Origin: Cyclobacteriaceae bacterium | GTDB lineage: Bacteria > Bacteroidota > Bacteroidia > Cytophagales > Cyclobacteriaceae | Assembly (NCBI GenBank): GCA_026129485.1 | Contig: JAHCHY010000002.1 | Span: 1 to 64,000, forward strand | Direction of reading: 5' to 3' | DNA: 64,000 bases | Shown here: positions 48,686-58,567 of the stretch, one piece after another | How the letters are laid out: each line of letters starts with the position of its first letter | How positions within the stretch are numbered: the stretch's first letter is position 1 | The notes under the pieces: model-generated | Seen by the model: the letters and a program-made list of their open reading frames with translations, nothing else | Told to the model about the DNA's origin: nothing | Databases searched by the model: none | Translations under genes and position numbers: made by a program

Positions 48686-51649
48686 ATGTCCGGCCGGGTT
48701 CTTTCCATACTGATCGTGGTGTTCATTTCCATCGCGCGAAACGCTGATGCCCAGAACGGATACATCAGTATGCAGGACGGCCTCTCTAACCGCTTTGTTA
48801 CGTGTATCCTGCAGGATCACAACGGGCTTATCTGGGCAGGAACCGGCAACGGGCTGAATGTGTATGACGGCTATACGTTCAAAAGCTACTATACCTATTC
48901 GCGCGACCTTAAGCTATCCAGCTCGCGCATTAACTGCATGATTGAAGATGCTGCCGGAAATCTCTGGATCGGAACAGCCAAAGGGCTGAACCGTATCAAT
49001 GCCGCACGCACGTCCAACACCATTGTTCCCGAACTGGCCGGCAAGCACATCTGTTCGCTTACCGTAAAAGACGATATTGTTTTTCTCGGCACAACAGACG
49101 GGTTCATTTATCAAACCGACACCGCAGGCACAACGAAGTTGTTGTATAATGAGCATCGCGATGTTGCCATTAACGGCATCACGAAAGATGATGCAGGTAA
49201 CACGTGGTTCTTTACAAACTCCGAACGAAAGCTGTTCAGGCTCACGCCCGGATATGAGCGCGACCCGAATTTTCATTTCAATGAAACCGTTCCCAGCAAT
49301 TTTATATTGAAAGGCGATCAGCTTATCACCGCCAGCCATCAGCAAAACGGGCTAGCTATTTTTAATGCAACAGACGGGAGCCATATAAAAACGCCCTTCC
49401 TTGATTCGCTTAACAAACAATACAACAAACCTGTCTTTATCTATCCATCGCGCGACAACACATTATGGGTTGCCTGCGTCAACGGTGTGCTTATACGCAT
49501 TGACCTGGTTAAGAAAACCGTTGATGAATTCAGTCAGCAGTTCAGGCGCGGTTATTTTGGCAGCGTAATCAACACCTGCACGGAGGATAACAACGGGTTG
49601 CTGTGGGCGGGAACAGACGGAGGCATTGTAAAAGTCAGCTCATCTTCGCATGCGTTTAAAGCTTATTACCGGAACCCCGATCAGGGCAGGCCGGACGAAT
49701 TTGTGAGCACACGCGGCATGATAGAAGACCCGCAAGGCAATATTTATATCGGGTCTTATAAAGGCTTGCTGCAACTAACGCATTCCGGAAAAACGACCGC
49801 ACCGGTTACAGATTTTTCATTCAACCCGCCAACCGGTGATAAAAGTCAGACCGTTATTCCGTTTGCCATGCTGTGGGAAGACAATAAAATCCTGCTCACC
49901 TCTATGCTGCACGGACTTTTTTATTACATCCCGTCAACTAAAAAATTTGAGCGGGCCGCAACTCCTTCTCCCGGCCGCGTTGATCTTGAGCTGTACGGAC
50001 TTCTCAAAGACAGCAAGGGCGCTACATGGGTAGGCACAAATAAAGGAATGCGCCTGTTCGACCGCGCAACAAAAAAATTAGTGATGCCGCCCGGCTGGAG
50101 TGAAAACGACATACTGAAAATGGGTTTGGTATGGACAATCGTTGAGCATCCGGAAACTGTTTTGTGGGCAGGAACCAATAAGGGGCTGTTCCGGGTGAAT
50201 ACAAGCAATGGCAGCATCACACACTATCATCTTAATTCAGTTCCTTCTCTCAGCAATGAAGAAATCCTGTGCATGGCTCCCGATGATGATGCGATATGGC
50301 TGGGCAGTCGTGGTGGCGGACTGATGAAGTTAGACACGCGCACCGACAGCATCAGCTATTTTAATACTTCCGAAGGATTGACCAGCGATATTGTCTATGG
50401 GATTGTTCGCGATGAAAAATATCTATGGCTGAGTACCGAAAGCGGGATCAGCCGTTTTAACATCGCTACCCGTCAAACAAAAGGGTATTATGAGAAAGAC
50501 GGCATTAACAACAATGAGTTCAACACGGCTGCCTATTTAAAAGCATCGGATGGAAGGATTTACTTTGGCGGCATTGACGGCATCACGGCTTTTTATCCGG
50601 AAGAGCTGGAAGAAAAAAGTTTTGAAGGAAAGATCATCCTCACCTCGTTGAAGCGCGGTAACGAAGAGCTGCTCCCTTCTGCCGCACAATCCGGTCTTTT
50701 CCATGTTGATCTTGCGTACGATAATCGCAATCTTACTATACAGGCTGCGCTTACCGATTACTATAATCCCGGCAGCAACAGGTTTTATTACAAAATAAAC
50801 GGAAAGGATGATCACTGGATAAGCCTGGGGAACCAGCATGCTTTACACATCAGCCAATTAGAGGCAGGCGATTATGAAATTGAGATGTACGCCAAAAACA
50901 TGAACGACCGGCAAAGCATTAATACGCTGACAATACGTGTTCATGTAGCACAGGTATTCTATAAGCAAGCCTGGTTCATTACCGCAATGTGTGTGGTTAT
51001 CCTGATGGTTATTTATCTTTTCTTTCGCCAACGGGAAAAGGAATTGCTGCGTGTACAGAAACTCAGAACAAAAATCGCCAGCGATCTTCACGATGATGTA
51101 GGGAGCATGCTTACCCGTGTTTCCATTTTAACAGAAGTGCTCAAGCGCAAAAATAATTCCGGTAGCTACCGGGGTCAGCAGGAGATCGAGCAGATTGCGC
51201 AGGCCAGCAGACAGGCAACCTCTACCATGAGCGACATACTCTGGAGCGTGGACGCACGAAACGATAAAGCAGAGAATTTAGTTGACAGGATGCGCGAACA
51301 TGCCGACACATTATTACAGCCACTCCATATTAATGTTCACTTTAATTCACACACGAGCCATCATCGGATAATTGATATGCAGACACGCCAGGGTGCATTG
51401 CTCATTTTCAAGGAAGCTGTAAACAATATTGCCAAGCACTCGAACGCTACGGATGTAACGATACAGGTACGCGTGGAGAAAAATGAATTTGCCATGAGCA
51501 TAAGCGATAATGGCACGGAAATATCAGCCAAGAGCGGCACGGGCCAGGGAATTAAAAACATGCACATGCGTGCCCGAGAGATGGAGGCCGAGCTGGTGGT
51601 GCAAAATGGTAGCGGGTATCACGTTAGTCTTGTTAAGAAATTGAGTTAA
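48686..51649 (+). CDS. Propeller/Y_Y_Y sensor histidine kinase
   Basis: 987 residues. Signal peptide (to about 22), then a periplasmic two-propeller sensor made of repeats such as HNGLIWAGTGNGLNVYDG and AGNLWIGTAKGLNRI, a Y_Y_Y domain (about 660-745), and one membrane helix (about 757-777). The HisKA_3 domain holds phospho-acceptor His802 (DLHDDVGSMLTRVSILTEVL) and the HATPase_c domain has the N-box KEAVNNIAKHS and DNG motif. It is a second kinase of the same type as the one at 19360-22269, with its own regulator gene downstream, and a distinct signal is likely. Confidence 0.93.
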   Translation: MSGRVLSILIVVFISIARNADAQNGYISMQDGLSNRFVTCILQDHNGLIWAGTGNGLNVYDGYTFKSYYTYSRDLKLSSSRINCMIEDAAGNLWIGTAKGLNRINAARTSNTIVPELAGKHICSLTVKDDIVFLGTTDGFIYQTDTAGTTKLLYNEHRDVAINGITKDDAGNTWFFTNSERKLFRLTPGYERDPNFHFNETVPSNFILKGDQLITASHQQNGLAIFNATDGSHIKTPFLDSLNKQYNKPVFIYPSRDNTLWVACVNGVLIRIDLVKKTVDEFSQQFRRGYFGSVINTCTEDNNGLLWAGTDGGIVKVSSSSHAFKAYYRNPDQGRPDEFVSTRGMIEDPQGNIYIGSYKGLLQLTHSGKTTAPVTDFSFNPPTGDKSQTVIPFAMLWEDNKILLTSMLHGLFYYIPSTKKFERAATPSPGRVDLELYGLLKDSKGATWVGTNKGMRLFDRATKKLVMPPGWSENDILKMGLVWTIVEHPETVLWAGTNKGLFRVNTSNGSITHYHLNSVPSLSNEEILCMAPDDDAIWLGSRGGGLMKLDTRTDSISYFNTSEGLTSDIVYGIVRDEKYLWLSTESGISRFNIATRQTKGYYEKDGINNNEFNTAAYLKASDGRIYFGGIDGITAFYPEELEEKSFEGKIILTSLKRGNEELLPSAAQSGLFHVDLAYDNRNLTIQAALTDYYNPGSNRFYYKINGKDDHWISLGNQHALHISQLEAGDYEIEMYAKNMNDRQSINTLTIRVHVAQVFYKQAWFITAMCVVILMVIYLFFRQREKELLRVQKLRTKIASDLHDDVGSMLTRVSILTEVLKRKNNSGSYRGQQEIEQIAQASRQATSTMSDILWSVDARNDKAENLVDRMREHADTLLQPLHINVHFNSHTSHHRIIDMQTRQGALLIFKEAVNNIAKHSNATDVTIQVRVEKNEFAMSISDNGTEISAKSGTGQGIKNMHMRAREMEAELVVQNGSGYHVSLVKKLS

Positions 51650-51677
51650 TGATAATGAACTATAATTGACAATAAAG

Positions 51678-51721
51678 CAATTGACAGTTGACAACACACG
51701 TACTTTGTCAACTGTCAATTG
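51678..51721. repeat. Perfect 17-bp inverted repeat between kinase and regulator genes
   Basis: CAATTGACAGTTGACAA (51678-51694) and its exact reverse complement (51705-51721) with a 10-nt loop. In RNA it would form a strong hairpin between the two cistrons. No T-tract follows, so it is not a typical terminator. Confidence 0.8.
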
Positions 51722-51790
51722 GCGACTGTTAAATGTACCGCATCATTATGTAGTTTGCCGGAATAAAAAGATAAACCTATTTGCCTGGAA

Positions 51791-52414
51791 ATGGACACTC
51801 TCCGTATTGCTGTTATTGAAGATGACCCTGTTATCCGCACGGGGTTGCTGGAGTATTTTCAGCATGAAGAGTTTTGCCATGATGCATGGGCAACACCTTC
51901 TATGGAATCCTTTTTTGAAGCAATCAAGTCCGGGAAACATGCTGATGTAGTGCTGACGGACATTGGCCTCCCCGGTATGTCGGGTACAGACGGCATACGG
52001 CTTATCCGCGAACAACTGCCGCAAGCCGATGTTATCATGCTGACAGTATTCAAGGACGAGAACCGCATATTCAAATCACTTTGCGCAGGTGCAACAGGGT
52101 ATTTGCTGAAAGACACGCCTTTCCCGCAAATTAAAGAAGCTATCCGGGTCATTCGTAATGGCGGAAGCTTTATGTCTCCGGCCATAGCCCGTAAGGTGGT
52201 GCAGTACTTTAATCCGCAGCCGCAGGAAAACGAAAACAACCTCACGGTGCGCGAACGCCAGATCATCCAGGGATTGGTTGACGGATTGAGTTATAAGCTC
52301 ATTGCTGACCGGCTGAGCATTTCGATTGATACGATCCGATATCACATCAAAAAAATCTACAACAAAATGCATGTAAACAGCCGGACGGAACTGATCCGCA
52401 AGTCGATGAGGTGA
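51791..52414 (+). CDS. NarL/FixJ-family response regulator
   Basis: 207 residues: receiver domain with acidic pocket (IEDDP, 9-12), Asp57 (VVLTDIGLPGMSG), Thr in MLTVFKD and Lys in GYLLKDT. The LuxR HTH lies at about 140-207 (LTVRERQIIQGLVDGLSYKLIADRLSISIDTIRYHIKKIYNKMHV). It follows the kinase gene by 141 nt and is its obvious partner. Its recognition helix (SIDTIRYHI) differs from those of RR1 and RR2, consistent with a different target set. Confidence 0.93.
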   Translation: MDTLRIAVIEDDPVIRTGLLEYFQHEEFCHDAWATPSMESFFEAIKSGKHADVVLTDIGLPGMSGTDGIRLIREQLPQADVIMLTVFKDENRIFKSLCAGATGYLLKDTPFPQIKEAIRVIRNGGSFMSPAIARKVVQYFNPQPQENENNLTVRERQIIQGLVDGLSYKLIADRLSISIDTIRYHIKKIYNKMHVNSRTELIRKSMR

Positions 52415-52564
52415 ACCCCAATAAGGATTTAATAACTAATAAGACTGAAAACCCTAACGGAACAGGCAAACCGGCCTGAAGAGTTGATGAAAGTCATGTG
52501 CACAGCTAATATAAATCATGGCTTTTGGGCAGATGACAAGCCTATCTTCATACCATAATGAAAA

Positions 52565-52571
52565 AAGGAGG
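52565..52571 (+). promoter_or_regulatory. Strong Shine-Dalgarno of the Hsp20 gene
   Basis: AAGGAGG with a 4-nt gap to the ATG at 52576. Such a sequence is rare in Bacteroidota. It decides the start against the ATG at 52558 upstream in the same frame. Confidence 0.7.
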
Positions 52572-52575
52572 ATAT

Positions 52576-53007
52576 ATGAAACTTATGAAATCAAGTTTGC
52601 CTTCATTGGTTAATGATGGCTTCTTATCCGGATTACTGGACGATCGTTTCTTCGATTCCGATTGGATGAAGAGAATGCAGGATGTGCCTGCTGTTAACGT
52701 GGTTGAAACCGAAAAAGAATTTGAGATTGAGATGGCTGCTCCCGGTCTCGATAAAAAAGATTTCAACATTACGGTTGAAAATGGTGTGCTGACCATTTCC
52801 TATGAAAAAGAAAACGAAGCACAGGAAGACAAAAAGAATTACATGCGAAGGGAGTATAACTACTCCGGCTTCTGTCGCTCATTTACCCTTCCTGAAAACA
52901 TTAAAACCGACAAGGTAGATGCCCGCTACGAAAACGGGGTATTGAAGCTGATGCTTCCCAAAACCGTAGAGGCAAAAGTAAAACCAAAAGCAATTGAAGT
53001 GCATTAA
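52576..53007 (+). CDS. Hsp20/alpha-crystallin small heat-shock protein
   Basis: 143 residues. ATP-independent chaperone that forms oligomers and holds unfolded proteins in the cytoplasm. The alpha-crystallin domain spans about 35-135: VPAVNVVETEKEFEIEMAAPGLDKKDFNITVENGVLTISYEKE, then YSGFCRSFTLPENI and the conserved ENGVLKLMLPK. The I-x-I-type tail is short (PKAIEVH). It has a strong ribosome site and a strong terminator, so it looks like an independent, highly expressed gene. Confidence 0.95.
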   Translation: MKLMKSSLPSLVNDGFLSGLLDDRFFDSDWMKRMQDVPAVNVVETEKEFEIEMAAPGLDKKDFNITVENGVLTISYEKENEAQEDKKNYMRREYNYSGFCRSFTLPENIKTDKVDARYENGVLKLMLPKTVEAKVKPKAIEVH

Positions 53008-53116
53008 GCGAACAGACAGGTAAACCGACCTGAATGTTTTGCGTGGACTTGATGGCTCTATCAGAACCTTGCAGCACAAACAGGCACGATTTAAAACAAA
53101 GCGGGTTGGTTAACTG

Positions 53117-53146
53117 AAAAAGGCCGGGTTTAATCCGGCCTTTTTT
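53117..53146. terminator. Bidirectional Rho-independent terminator
   Basis: AAAAGGCCGG, loop GTTTAAT, CCGGCC plus six T (53117-53146). It works for hsp20 on the plus strand. The A-run on the other side provides a T-tract for the minus-strand M28 peptidase gene. Confidence 0.9.
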
Positions 53147-53173
53147 ATTGTTGTCGTGAGTCAAAGCTTTAAT

Positions 53174-54754
53174 TTAATCCAATCCACCCTTACGGGTTGG
53201 CTTTCTGATCTCCGGCCACTGACCGGGCTCACCCGTGCGGGGGTTGATTGGTAACACGCTCTTTTCGCGCGATGTTTTTTGTGGGTCTTCACATGCCTGG
53301 TAAACTAAAATTGCTGTAAGAATAGCGTTGTTACGCACATCGTCAAACACGATCTTGTCGTAAGTATCTAAGTTGGTATGCCACGTAAAGGTTCCGTAAT
53401 CCCAGCTTAGCGAGCTCAATGAAAAACCCGGTGCACCGGCTGCTACAAACGAAGCAAAATCAGAGCCACCCCCACCCGGGCTGCCCGGAAAACGGGTTTC
53501 CAAACCTTCCTTGTATTCATTCGGAACCTTAGTCAACCAACGGGTAATATATTCGTACGCATGCAGGAAACCCTGTCCTGAGATGTTGGTAACACGACCG
53601 GTTCCGTTATCCTGATTAAATAATGCCTGCAGGTTGGCTACTATCTCCGGGTGATCTTCTACAAAGGCACGAGAACCATTCAAGCCCTGCTCTTCGCTAC
53701 CCCAGTGGCCGACTAAAATGGTTCGCTTGGGATTAGGGTAAACTTTTTTGAGAATGCGCATAGCTTCCAGCATTACCAATGTGCCGGTACCATTATCGGT
53801 AGCGCCTGTACCGCCATCCCATGAATCGAAGTGAGCCGAAAGCATAACATACTCGTTGGGTTTCTCTGTGCCTTTGATTTCTGCAACGGTATTAAATGTA
53901 GGCACCACACCGGTTTCTTTTGAATCGGCACGCACGCTGATCCTGGGAGCGCTGCCTGATTCAGCGAGGCGATACAGCAAGCCATAATCTTCCAGCATTA
54001 AATCGATGGTTGGGACTTTTTTAGTACGCGCACCAAAAATCTTGTTTGAACCCGACCAGCGCGACCAGTAGCTCATTACGATACCGGCTGCTCCGGCATT
54101 CTCCAAAACAACAGGAAGGGTTGCTGTGGTCTTACCGGTTTTCCTGATGCGATCATTCCAGGCATTGGTTAAATCGGTACGTTCCTTCTTCATCTTCTCA
54201 ATAGATTCCTTCTTACCGAACTTATCCCAGTTGTCATCTGCCCTGCCGGTAGGCTGGTTCATGGAGATCAATACAAATTTACCTTTTACGCTGGGCAACC
54301 ACTTTTGAAATGCGATGGAGTCCGCAAAGTCGGGAAGGATCACTACATCACCGGTAACGGTTTTACCTTTTGTGCCGGGGCTCCATGCTAATTGCTGACC
54401 GGAAAGCGATTTTACCCAGGGAGCCACCATATCGATGTGTGTAATGCCGCGCTCCCAGCCTCTCCACTCGCCCCACTTTTCGTTACGGGCAGGTATGCCC
54501 CATTCGGTATATTTTTTCACAGCCCAGTCGTGCGCCTGTTGCATTTTGGGCGAACCCACCAGGCGAGGGCCGATACCGTCCATCAGCTCATGCCCCAGCT
54601 TTTCGAGCTGCGAATTTTCAGTAGCTTCTTTAATAATGGCATCTACAATCGGGTCTTTAGGCGCCTGCGGAGGCGGGCCGTAAGGAGGTTGTGCATAAGC
54701 AATGCTTACCAGCAAAAGCATGAATGCGCAAAGAGCAGGTATTATTCTTTTCAT
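53174..54754 (-). CDS. M28-family zinc peptidase (carboxypeptidase Q-like)
   Basis: 526 residues, signal peptide to about 21. An N-terminal part with an inserted PA-like domain (about 120-270: VKGKFVLISMNQPTG, ENAGAAGIVM) precedes the M28 catalytic domain. Zinc ligands are visible in SAHFDSW (His), GATDNGTG (bridging Asp), WGSEEQGLNGS (Glu pair), FNQDNGTG (Asp) and WHTNLDTYD (His). It is a di-zinc exopeptidase of the periplasm or outside, probably releasing free amino acids from peptides. Monocistronic, ending at the shared terminator. Confidence 0.93.
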   Translation of the reverse strand: MKRIIPALCAFMLLLVSIAYAQPPYGPPPQAPKDPIVDAIIKEATENSQLEKLGHELMDGIGPRLVGSPKMQQAHDWAVKKYTEWGIPARNEKWGEWRGWERGITHIDMVAPWVKSLSGQQLAWSPGTKGKTVTGDVVILPDFADSIAFQKWLPSVKGKFVLISMNQPTGRADDNWDKFGKKESIEKMKKERTDLTNAWNDRIRKTGKTTATLPVVLENAGAAGIVMSYWSRWSGSNKIFGARTKKVPTIDLMLEDYGLLYRLAESGSAPRISVRADSKETGVVPTFNTVAEIKGTEKPNEYVMLSAHFDSWDGGTGATDNGTGTLVMLEAMRILKKVYPNPKRTILVGHWGSEEQGLNGSRAFVEDHPEIVANLQALFNQDNGTGRVTNISGQGFLHAYEYITRWLTKVPNEYKEGLETRFPGSPGGGGSDFASFVAAGAPGFSLSSLSWDYGTFTWHTNLDTYDKIVFDDVRNNAILTAILVYQACEDPQKTSREKSVLPINPRTGEPGQWPEIRKPTRKGGLD

Positions 54755-54855
54755 GTTAGTTAAATTAAGATTTGCAATGGGTGGTAAAATACCGGATTTA
54801 TTGCAATTACCATTGAAAGAATGATAACGGGGGTTAAATAGTTTTTTGAGAGGTG

Positions 54856-55968
54856 TCAGAAGCCTAAACTCTTCAACACTTCATCGGTATGCTCCCCAAA
54901 ATGAGGCGGTGGTAAAAGTGATAACGGCTGATGTGTTCCTACAAAATTCCGCACGCCACGAAAGCCGTTAGCTTCTAATAAAATTCTCCGGGCTTCTTCC
55001 ATTTCAAAAACCTTATCGATGGATTGAATTATTCCGGCCGGGATTTTTTTGCGATGAATCTCCTGCATCAAATAATCAGCCTCAAAACTTGATATGGAAG
55101 CTGTTAGCAATTCATTCAACTCCTTACGATGAATTACCCGGCTCTGATTCGTTACAAAACGAACATCTTCTGAAATATTCAAAGCCAATATCACCAGTAA
55201 ATCCAGAAACTGCCGGTCTGACCCGATGGCCAGCAATATACGTTTGTCATCGCGTGTAAGAAAAGATTCTCCGTACGGAGCAATGTTGGGATGTGCCGAA
55301 CCCTGTCGTTTCGGCAGCTTATGCGCCACTAACCAGTTACTGGCCTGGTTCGCGAGCGAAGAAATTGCAGCCTGTATTAATGATACTTCAACACAGCTTC
55401 CATTGCCGGTCTTCTCTCTTTTTAGCAACGCCAGCAACAACCCTTCTTTTAAATGATGAGCCGCCAGCACATCAACCAGCGCTACCGGCATTTTGGTAGG
55501 CGGGCCTTCAGGCAACCCATTCAAATCCATGAAACCGCTCTCGGCCTGTATCACGGCATCATACCCTACACGATCATTATCCGAACCATAACCGGTTATT
55601 TGTCCGTAGATGAGTTGTGGGTTGATAGCTGTTAGTTGCTGGTACGATACGCCTAACTTTTCAGCATCTCCGGGTTTGTAACTGGCAATAACCATATCAC
55701 TTTTTGCGGCCAGCTTTTGCACAGCTTTTAACCCGGCAGCAGTACTCAGGTCAATGGCAACCGATTTCTTGCCCCAGTTTACCGAGCAGAAGTAAGCAGA
55801 ACGGTCATCGGTTTGCTCATCGCGTCCTTTCCAGGTGCGGGTAACATCGCCACCGGTTTTCAGGTTTTCTACCTTAATTACCTCAGCGCCCAGCTCGGCA
55901 AAAAACTGCCCCACGCTGGGGCCGGCCAGCACCGAGGCCAGCTCTATTACTTTAAGATCGGATAACAT
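54856..55968 (-). CDS. CoA-transferase family III (CaiB/BaiF) protein
   Basis: 370 residues from the ATG at 55968 (an upstream ATG at 55992 adds eight atypical residues). The N terminus LKVIELASVLAGPSVGQFFAELGAEVIKVE is the family hallmark. Catalytic Asp166 lies in PVALVDVLAAHHLKEGLLLALL, where class III enzymes form the acyl anhydride. The protein is a little shorter than the usual 390-430 residues, with a compressed C terminus. It moves CoA between organic acids. The substrate cannot be named from sequence, and alpha-methylacyl-CoA racemase is an alternative of the same family. Confidence 0.9.
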   Translation of the reverse strand: MLSDLKVIELASVLAGPSVGQFFAELGAEVIKVENLKTGGDVTRTWKGRDEQTDDRSAYFCSVNWGKKSVAIDLSTAAGLKAVQKLAAKSDMVIASYKPGDAEKLGVSYQQLTAINPQLIYGQITGYGSDNDRVGYDAVIQAESGFMDLNGLPEGPPTKMPVALVDVLAAHHLKEGLLLALLKREKTGNGSCVEVSLIQAAISSLANQASNWLVAHKLPKRQGSAHPNIAPYGESFLTRDDKRILLAIGSDRQFLDLLVILALNISEDVRFVTNQSRVIHRKELNELLTASISSFEADYLMQEIHRKKIPAGIIQSIDKVFEMEEARRILLEANGFRGVRNFVGTHQPLSLLPPPHFGEHTDEVLKSLGF

Positions 55969-55996
55969 CGTGATTCGGTAATGGTTAAACATTAAT

Positions 55997-56038
55997 AGTT
56001 ATCAGCACCTTGTCAAGCATAACAATTAACTGATAACT
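55997..56038. repeat. Short inverted repeat in a divergent promoter region
   Basis: AGTTATCAG (55997-56005) and CTGATAACT (56030-56038) form a perfect 9-bp stem with a 24-nt loop, between the divergent CoA-transferase and TlpA-like genes. It could be an operator or a member of the simple-word repeats seen at 51678 and 37299. Confidence 0.4.
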
Positions 56039-56095
56039 GCCCACAAAATAGAATCATTTGTCGCATTTTTGTGTTTTGGTTCAACACAGAAATTC

Positions 56096-57316
56096 ATGCA
56101 AAAACCGGTTTATTTCGTTGTTTTCCTGGTCGCGATTTCATGCACTACAAAACCTTCCGCCCTTAAAACGGGCTTGTGGCGAGGCGTATTGGAAATACAG
56201 GGCGAGCAGCTCCCGTTTAATTTTGAAGTAAAAGACGATGCCACCGGGGGGCAGGATGTAGTAATTTACAATGCCGGTGAGCGATTGCTGTTGGATGAAA
56301 TTTTCTTTACAGGAGATTCCGTGAACATGGTGCTGCATGTGTTTGATGCCTACCTGCGCGCGGCTGTGAAAGGCGATAGCCTGTCCGGTGTTTTCAACCT
56401 CAATTACGACCCGGCCTACAAGGTTCCGTTCAAGGCAAAGTTTGGGCAGGACTTCCGGTTTATTGTGCCGGCACAAAACAACATTTCAAAAAGTTTTACC
56501 GGCAAGTATAAAGTGCAGTTCTTTAACGAAAAAGATACCTCGCGTGCTATTGCCCTGATTCAGCAAACAGGCACAACCGCTACAGGATCGTTTCTTACAT
56601 CTACCGGGGATTACCGTTACCTCGAAGGCTCTGTGATTAACGATACATTATACCTCAGCACGTTCGATGGCAACCATGCTTACCTGTTTGAAATAACGCA
56701 ACCGACTGATTCCACTTTAGATGGCAGCCATTGGTCAGGCAAAGCGCGTTTCAGGAAATGGGCCGGCAAGAAAAATGAAAATGCCAGATTACCCGATGCG
56801 GAATCACTTACTTACCTGAAAGAGGGTTACGATAAAATTGAATTCAGTTTTCCTGACCTGGATGGGAATAAAGTAGGCCTCAATGATGAGCGTTTTAAAA
56901 ACAAAGTGGTGATCCTTCAGCTTTCCGGCACGTGGTGCCCCAACTGCATGGACGAAACCAGGTTCCTGGCTCCGTGGTACGATGCCAATAAAAATCGTGG
57001 TGTGGAAATTATCGGTTTGGCTTACGAGCGTAAAGATGATTTTGCCTATGCCAGCGAGCGAGTTAAAAAGATGAAAGAAAAATTTGGTGTTAACTACGAA
57101 TACCTGATTGCCGGTGTGAACGATAATGCTAAAGCGGCTGAAACATTACCCATGCTGAATAAAGTGGTCGCGTTCCCAACAACCATTTTCATTGGCAAAG
57201 ACGGAAAGGTGAAGCACATTCATACCGGGTTTGACGGGCCGGGCACGGGCATTTATTACGAGCAGTTCAAGGAACGGTTTAATGCGATTGTAAATGAGCT
57301 TCTAAACGAAAAATGA
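56096..57316 (+). CDS. TlpA-like thioredoxin-fold lipoprotein
   Basis: 406 residues from the ATG at 56096; in-frame codons before it lack an ATG and would spoil the signal. The lipobox is AISC (Cys16). A beta-rich DUF4369-like N-terminal region (about 25-230) is followed by a TlpA/AhpC-type thioredoxin domain (about 250-400) with the redox motif CPNC (281-284) and a cis-Pro region (VVAFPTTIFIG). It should act as a periplasmic disulfide reductase, for example for cytochrome c maturation or secreted proteins. It lies 69 nt upstream of mnmA. Confidence 0.9.
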   Translation: MQKPVYFVVFLVAISCTTKPSALKTGLWRGVLEIQGEQLPFNFEVKDDATGGQDVVIYNAGERLLLDEIFFTGDSVNMVLHVFDAYLRAAVKGDSLSGVFNLNYDPAYKVPFKAKFGQDFRFIVPAQNNISKSFTGKYKVQFFNEKDTSRAIALIQQTGTTATGSFLTSTGDYRYLEGSVINDTLYLSTFDGNHAYLFEITQPTDSTLDGSHWSGKARFRKWAGKKNENARLPDAESLTYLKEGYDKIEFSFPDLDGNKVGLNDERFKNKVVILQLSGTWCPNCMDETRFLAPWYDANKNRGVEIIGLAYERKDDFAYASERVKKMKEKFGVNYEYLIAGVNDNAKAAETLPMLNKVVAFPTTIFIGKDGKVKHIHTGFDGPGTGIYYEQFKERFNAIVNELLNEK

Positions 57317-57385
57317 ATAGATTTAAAACTCGGAATTACGTTAACCCTGAATCTTGAATTCGGAATTTTAAATTTTAAATGAGCT

Positions 57386-58558
57386 ATGAAACGGGTTGTG
57401 GTTGGTCTTTCGGGAGGCGTTGATTCGAGCGTAACTGCATATCTTTTAAAAGAACAAGGCTACGAGGTAATCGGCATGTTTATGAAAAACTGGCATGACG
57501 ATTCCGTTACCATCAGCAACGAGTGTCCCTGGTTGGACGACAGCAACGATGCCATGATTGTGGCGCAGTATCTCGGCATTCCTTTCCAGGCCATTGACCT
57601 AAGCAGGGAATACAAGGAGCGTATTGTGGATTATATGTTTGCCGAATATCAACGCGGCCGCACACCCAACCCGGATGTGCTGTGCAATCGCGAAATTAAA
57701 TTCGATGTATTTTTGAATGCAGCATTAAAATTGGGCGCTGATTATGTAGCTACCGGACACTACTGCCGCAGGGGCGAAGTTCAGAAAAACGATGAAACCT
57801 ACTACCAGTTATTAGCCGGCAAAGACCCCAACAAAGATCAAAGCTATTTTCTTTGCCAGCTTACACAGGAGCAATTATCCAAAGCCTTATTTCCCATAGG
57901 AGAATTGCTAAAGCCGGAAGTACGGGCTATCGCTAAAAAGGCAGGATTGGCTACAGCCGATAAAAAAGATTCGCAAGGGCTGTGCTTTGTGGGTAAAGTG
58001 CACTTACCTGATTTCTTACAGCAACGGCTTGAACCTAAAAAAGGTAAAGTGATTGAAGTGCCGTTCGATTCGACTGTGTTTAAAAACGGGTTTGGCCTGA
58101 ACGATCTGAAGAATATTACCAAACCTTACACACTAAACCCCGAACTGGGCGAAGTGGTAGGCGAGCACAACGGGGCGCATTTTTATACTATCGGCCAGCG
58201 CAGAGGCTTAAACATTGGCGGCTATGAAAAACCGTTGTTTGTAATCGGCACCGATACCGATAAGAACATTATCTATACCGGCAGTGGCGATGATCACCCC
58301 GGCTTGTATCGTAAAGGATTATTCGTGCCCAATGCGGATGAACATTGGATCCGGGAAGATTTAAAGCTGAACGTAGGCGAATCAAAAAGTTATATGGCAC
58401 GCATCCGCTATCGCCAGCCATTGGAACCGTGCACCCTTCACAAAAAAGAAGACGGGCTGTATATTATTTTCGACCGGCCACAACGCGGGGTTACACCCGG
58501 CCAGTTTGCTGCCTGGTATGAAAATGATGAGCTGATTGGTTCGGGTGTGATTAATTGA
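57386..58558 (+). CDS. mnmA: tRNA-specific 2-thiouridylase MnmA
   Basis: Cytoplasmic enzyme that activates U34 of tRNA-Lys, -Glu and -Gln with ATP and installs sulfur at C2. The 390 residues match the family. The PP-loop is [10 protein letters not shown] (7-16). The two catalytic cysteines are Cys100 ([11 protein letters not shown]) and Cys200 ([11 protein letters not shown]). The DQSYFL and [12 protein letters not shown] motifs and the C-terminal beta-barrel ([12 protein letters not shown]) are present. It ends before a strong hairpin, converging on the DUF502 gene. Confidence 0.97.
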   Translation: MKRVVVGLSGGVDSSVTAYLLKEQGYEVIGMFMKNWHDDSVTISNECPWLDDSNDAMIVAQYLGIPFQAIDLSREYKERIVDYMFAEYQRGRTPNPDVLCNREIKFDVFLNAALKLGADYVATGHYCRRGEVQKNDETYYQLLAGKDPNKDQSYFLCQLTQEQLSKALFPIGELLKPEVRAIAKKAGLATADKKDSQGLCFVGKVHLPDFLQQRLEPKKGKVIEVPFDSTVFKNGFGLNDLKNITKPYTLNPELGEVVGEHNGAHFYTIGQRRGLNIGGYEKPLFVIGTDTDKNIIYTGSGDDHPGLYRKGLFVPNADEHWIREDLKLNVGESKSYMARIRYRQPLEPCTLHKKEDGLYIIFDRPQRGVTPGQFAAWYENDELIGSGVIN

Positions 58559-58567
58559 TTCGTACAT

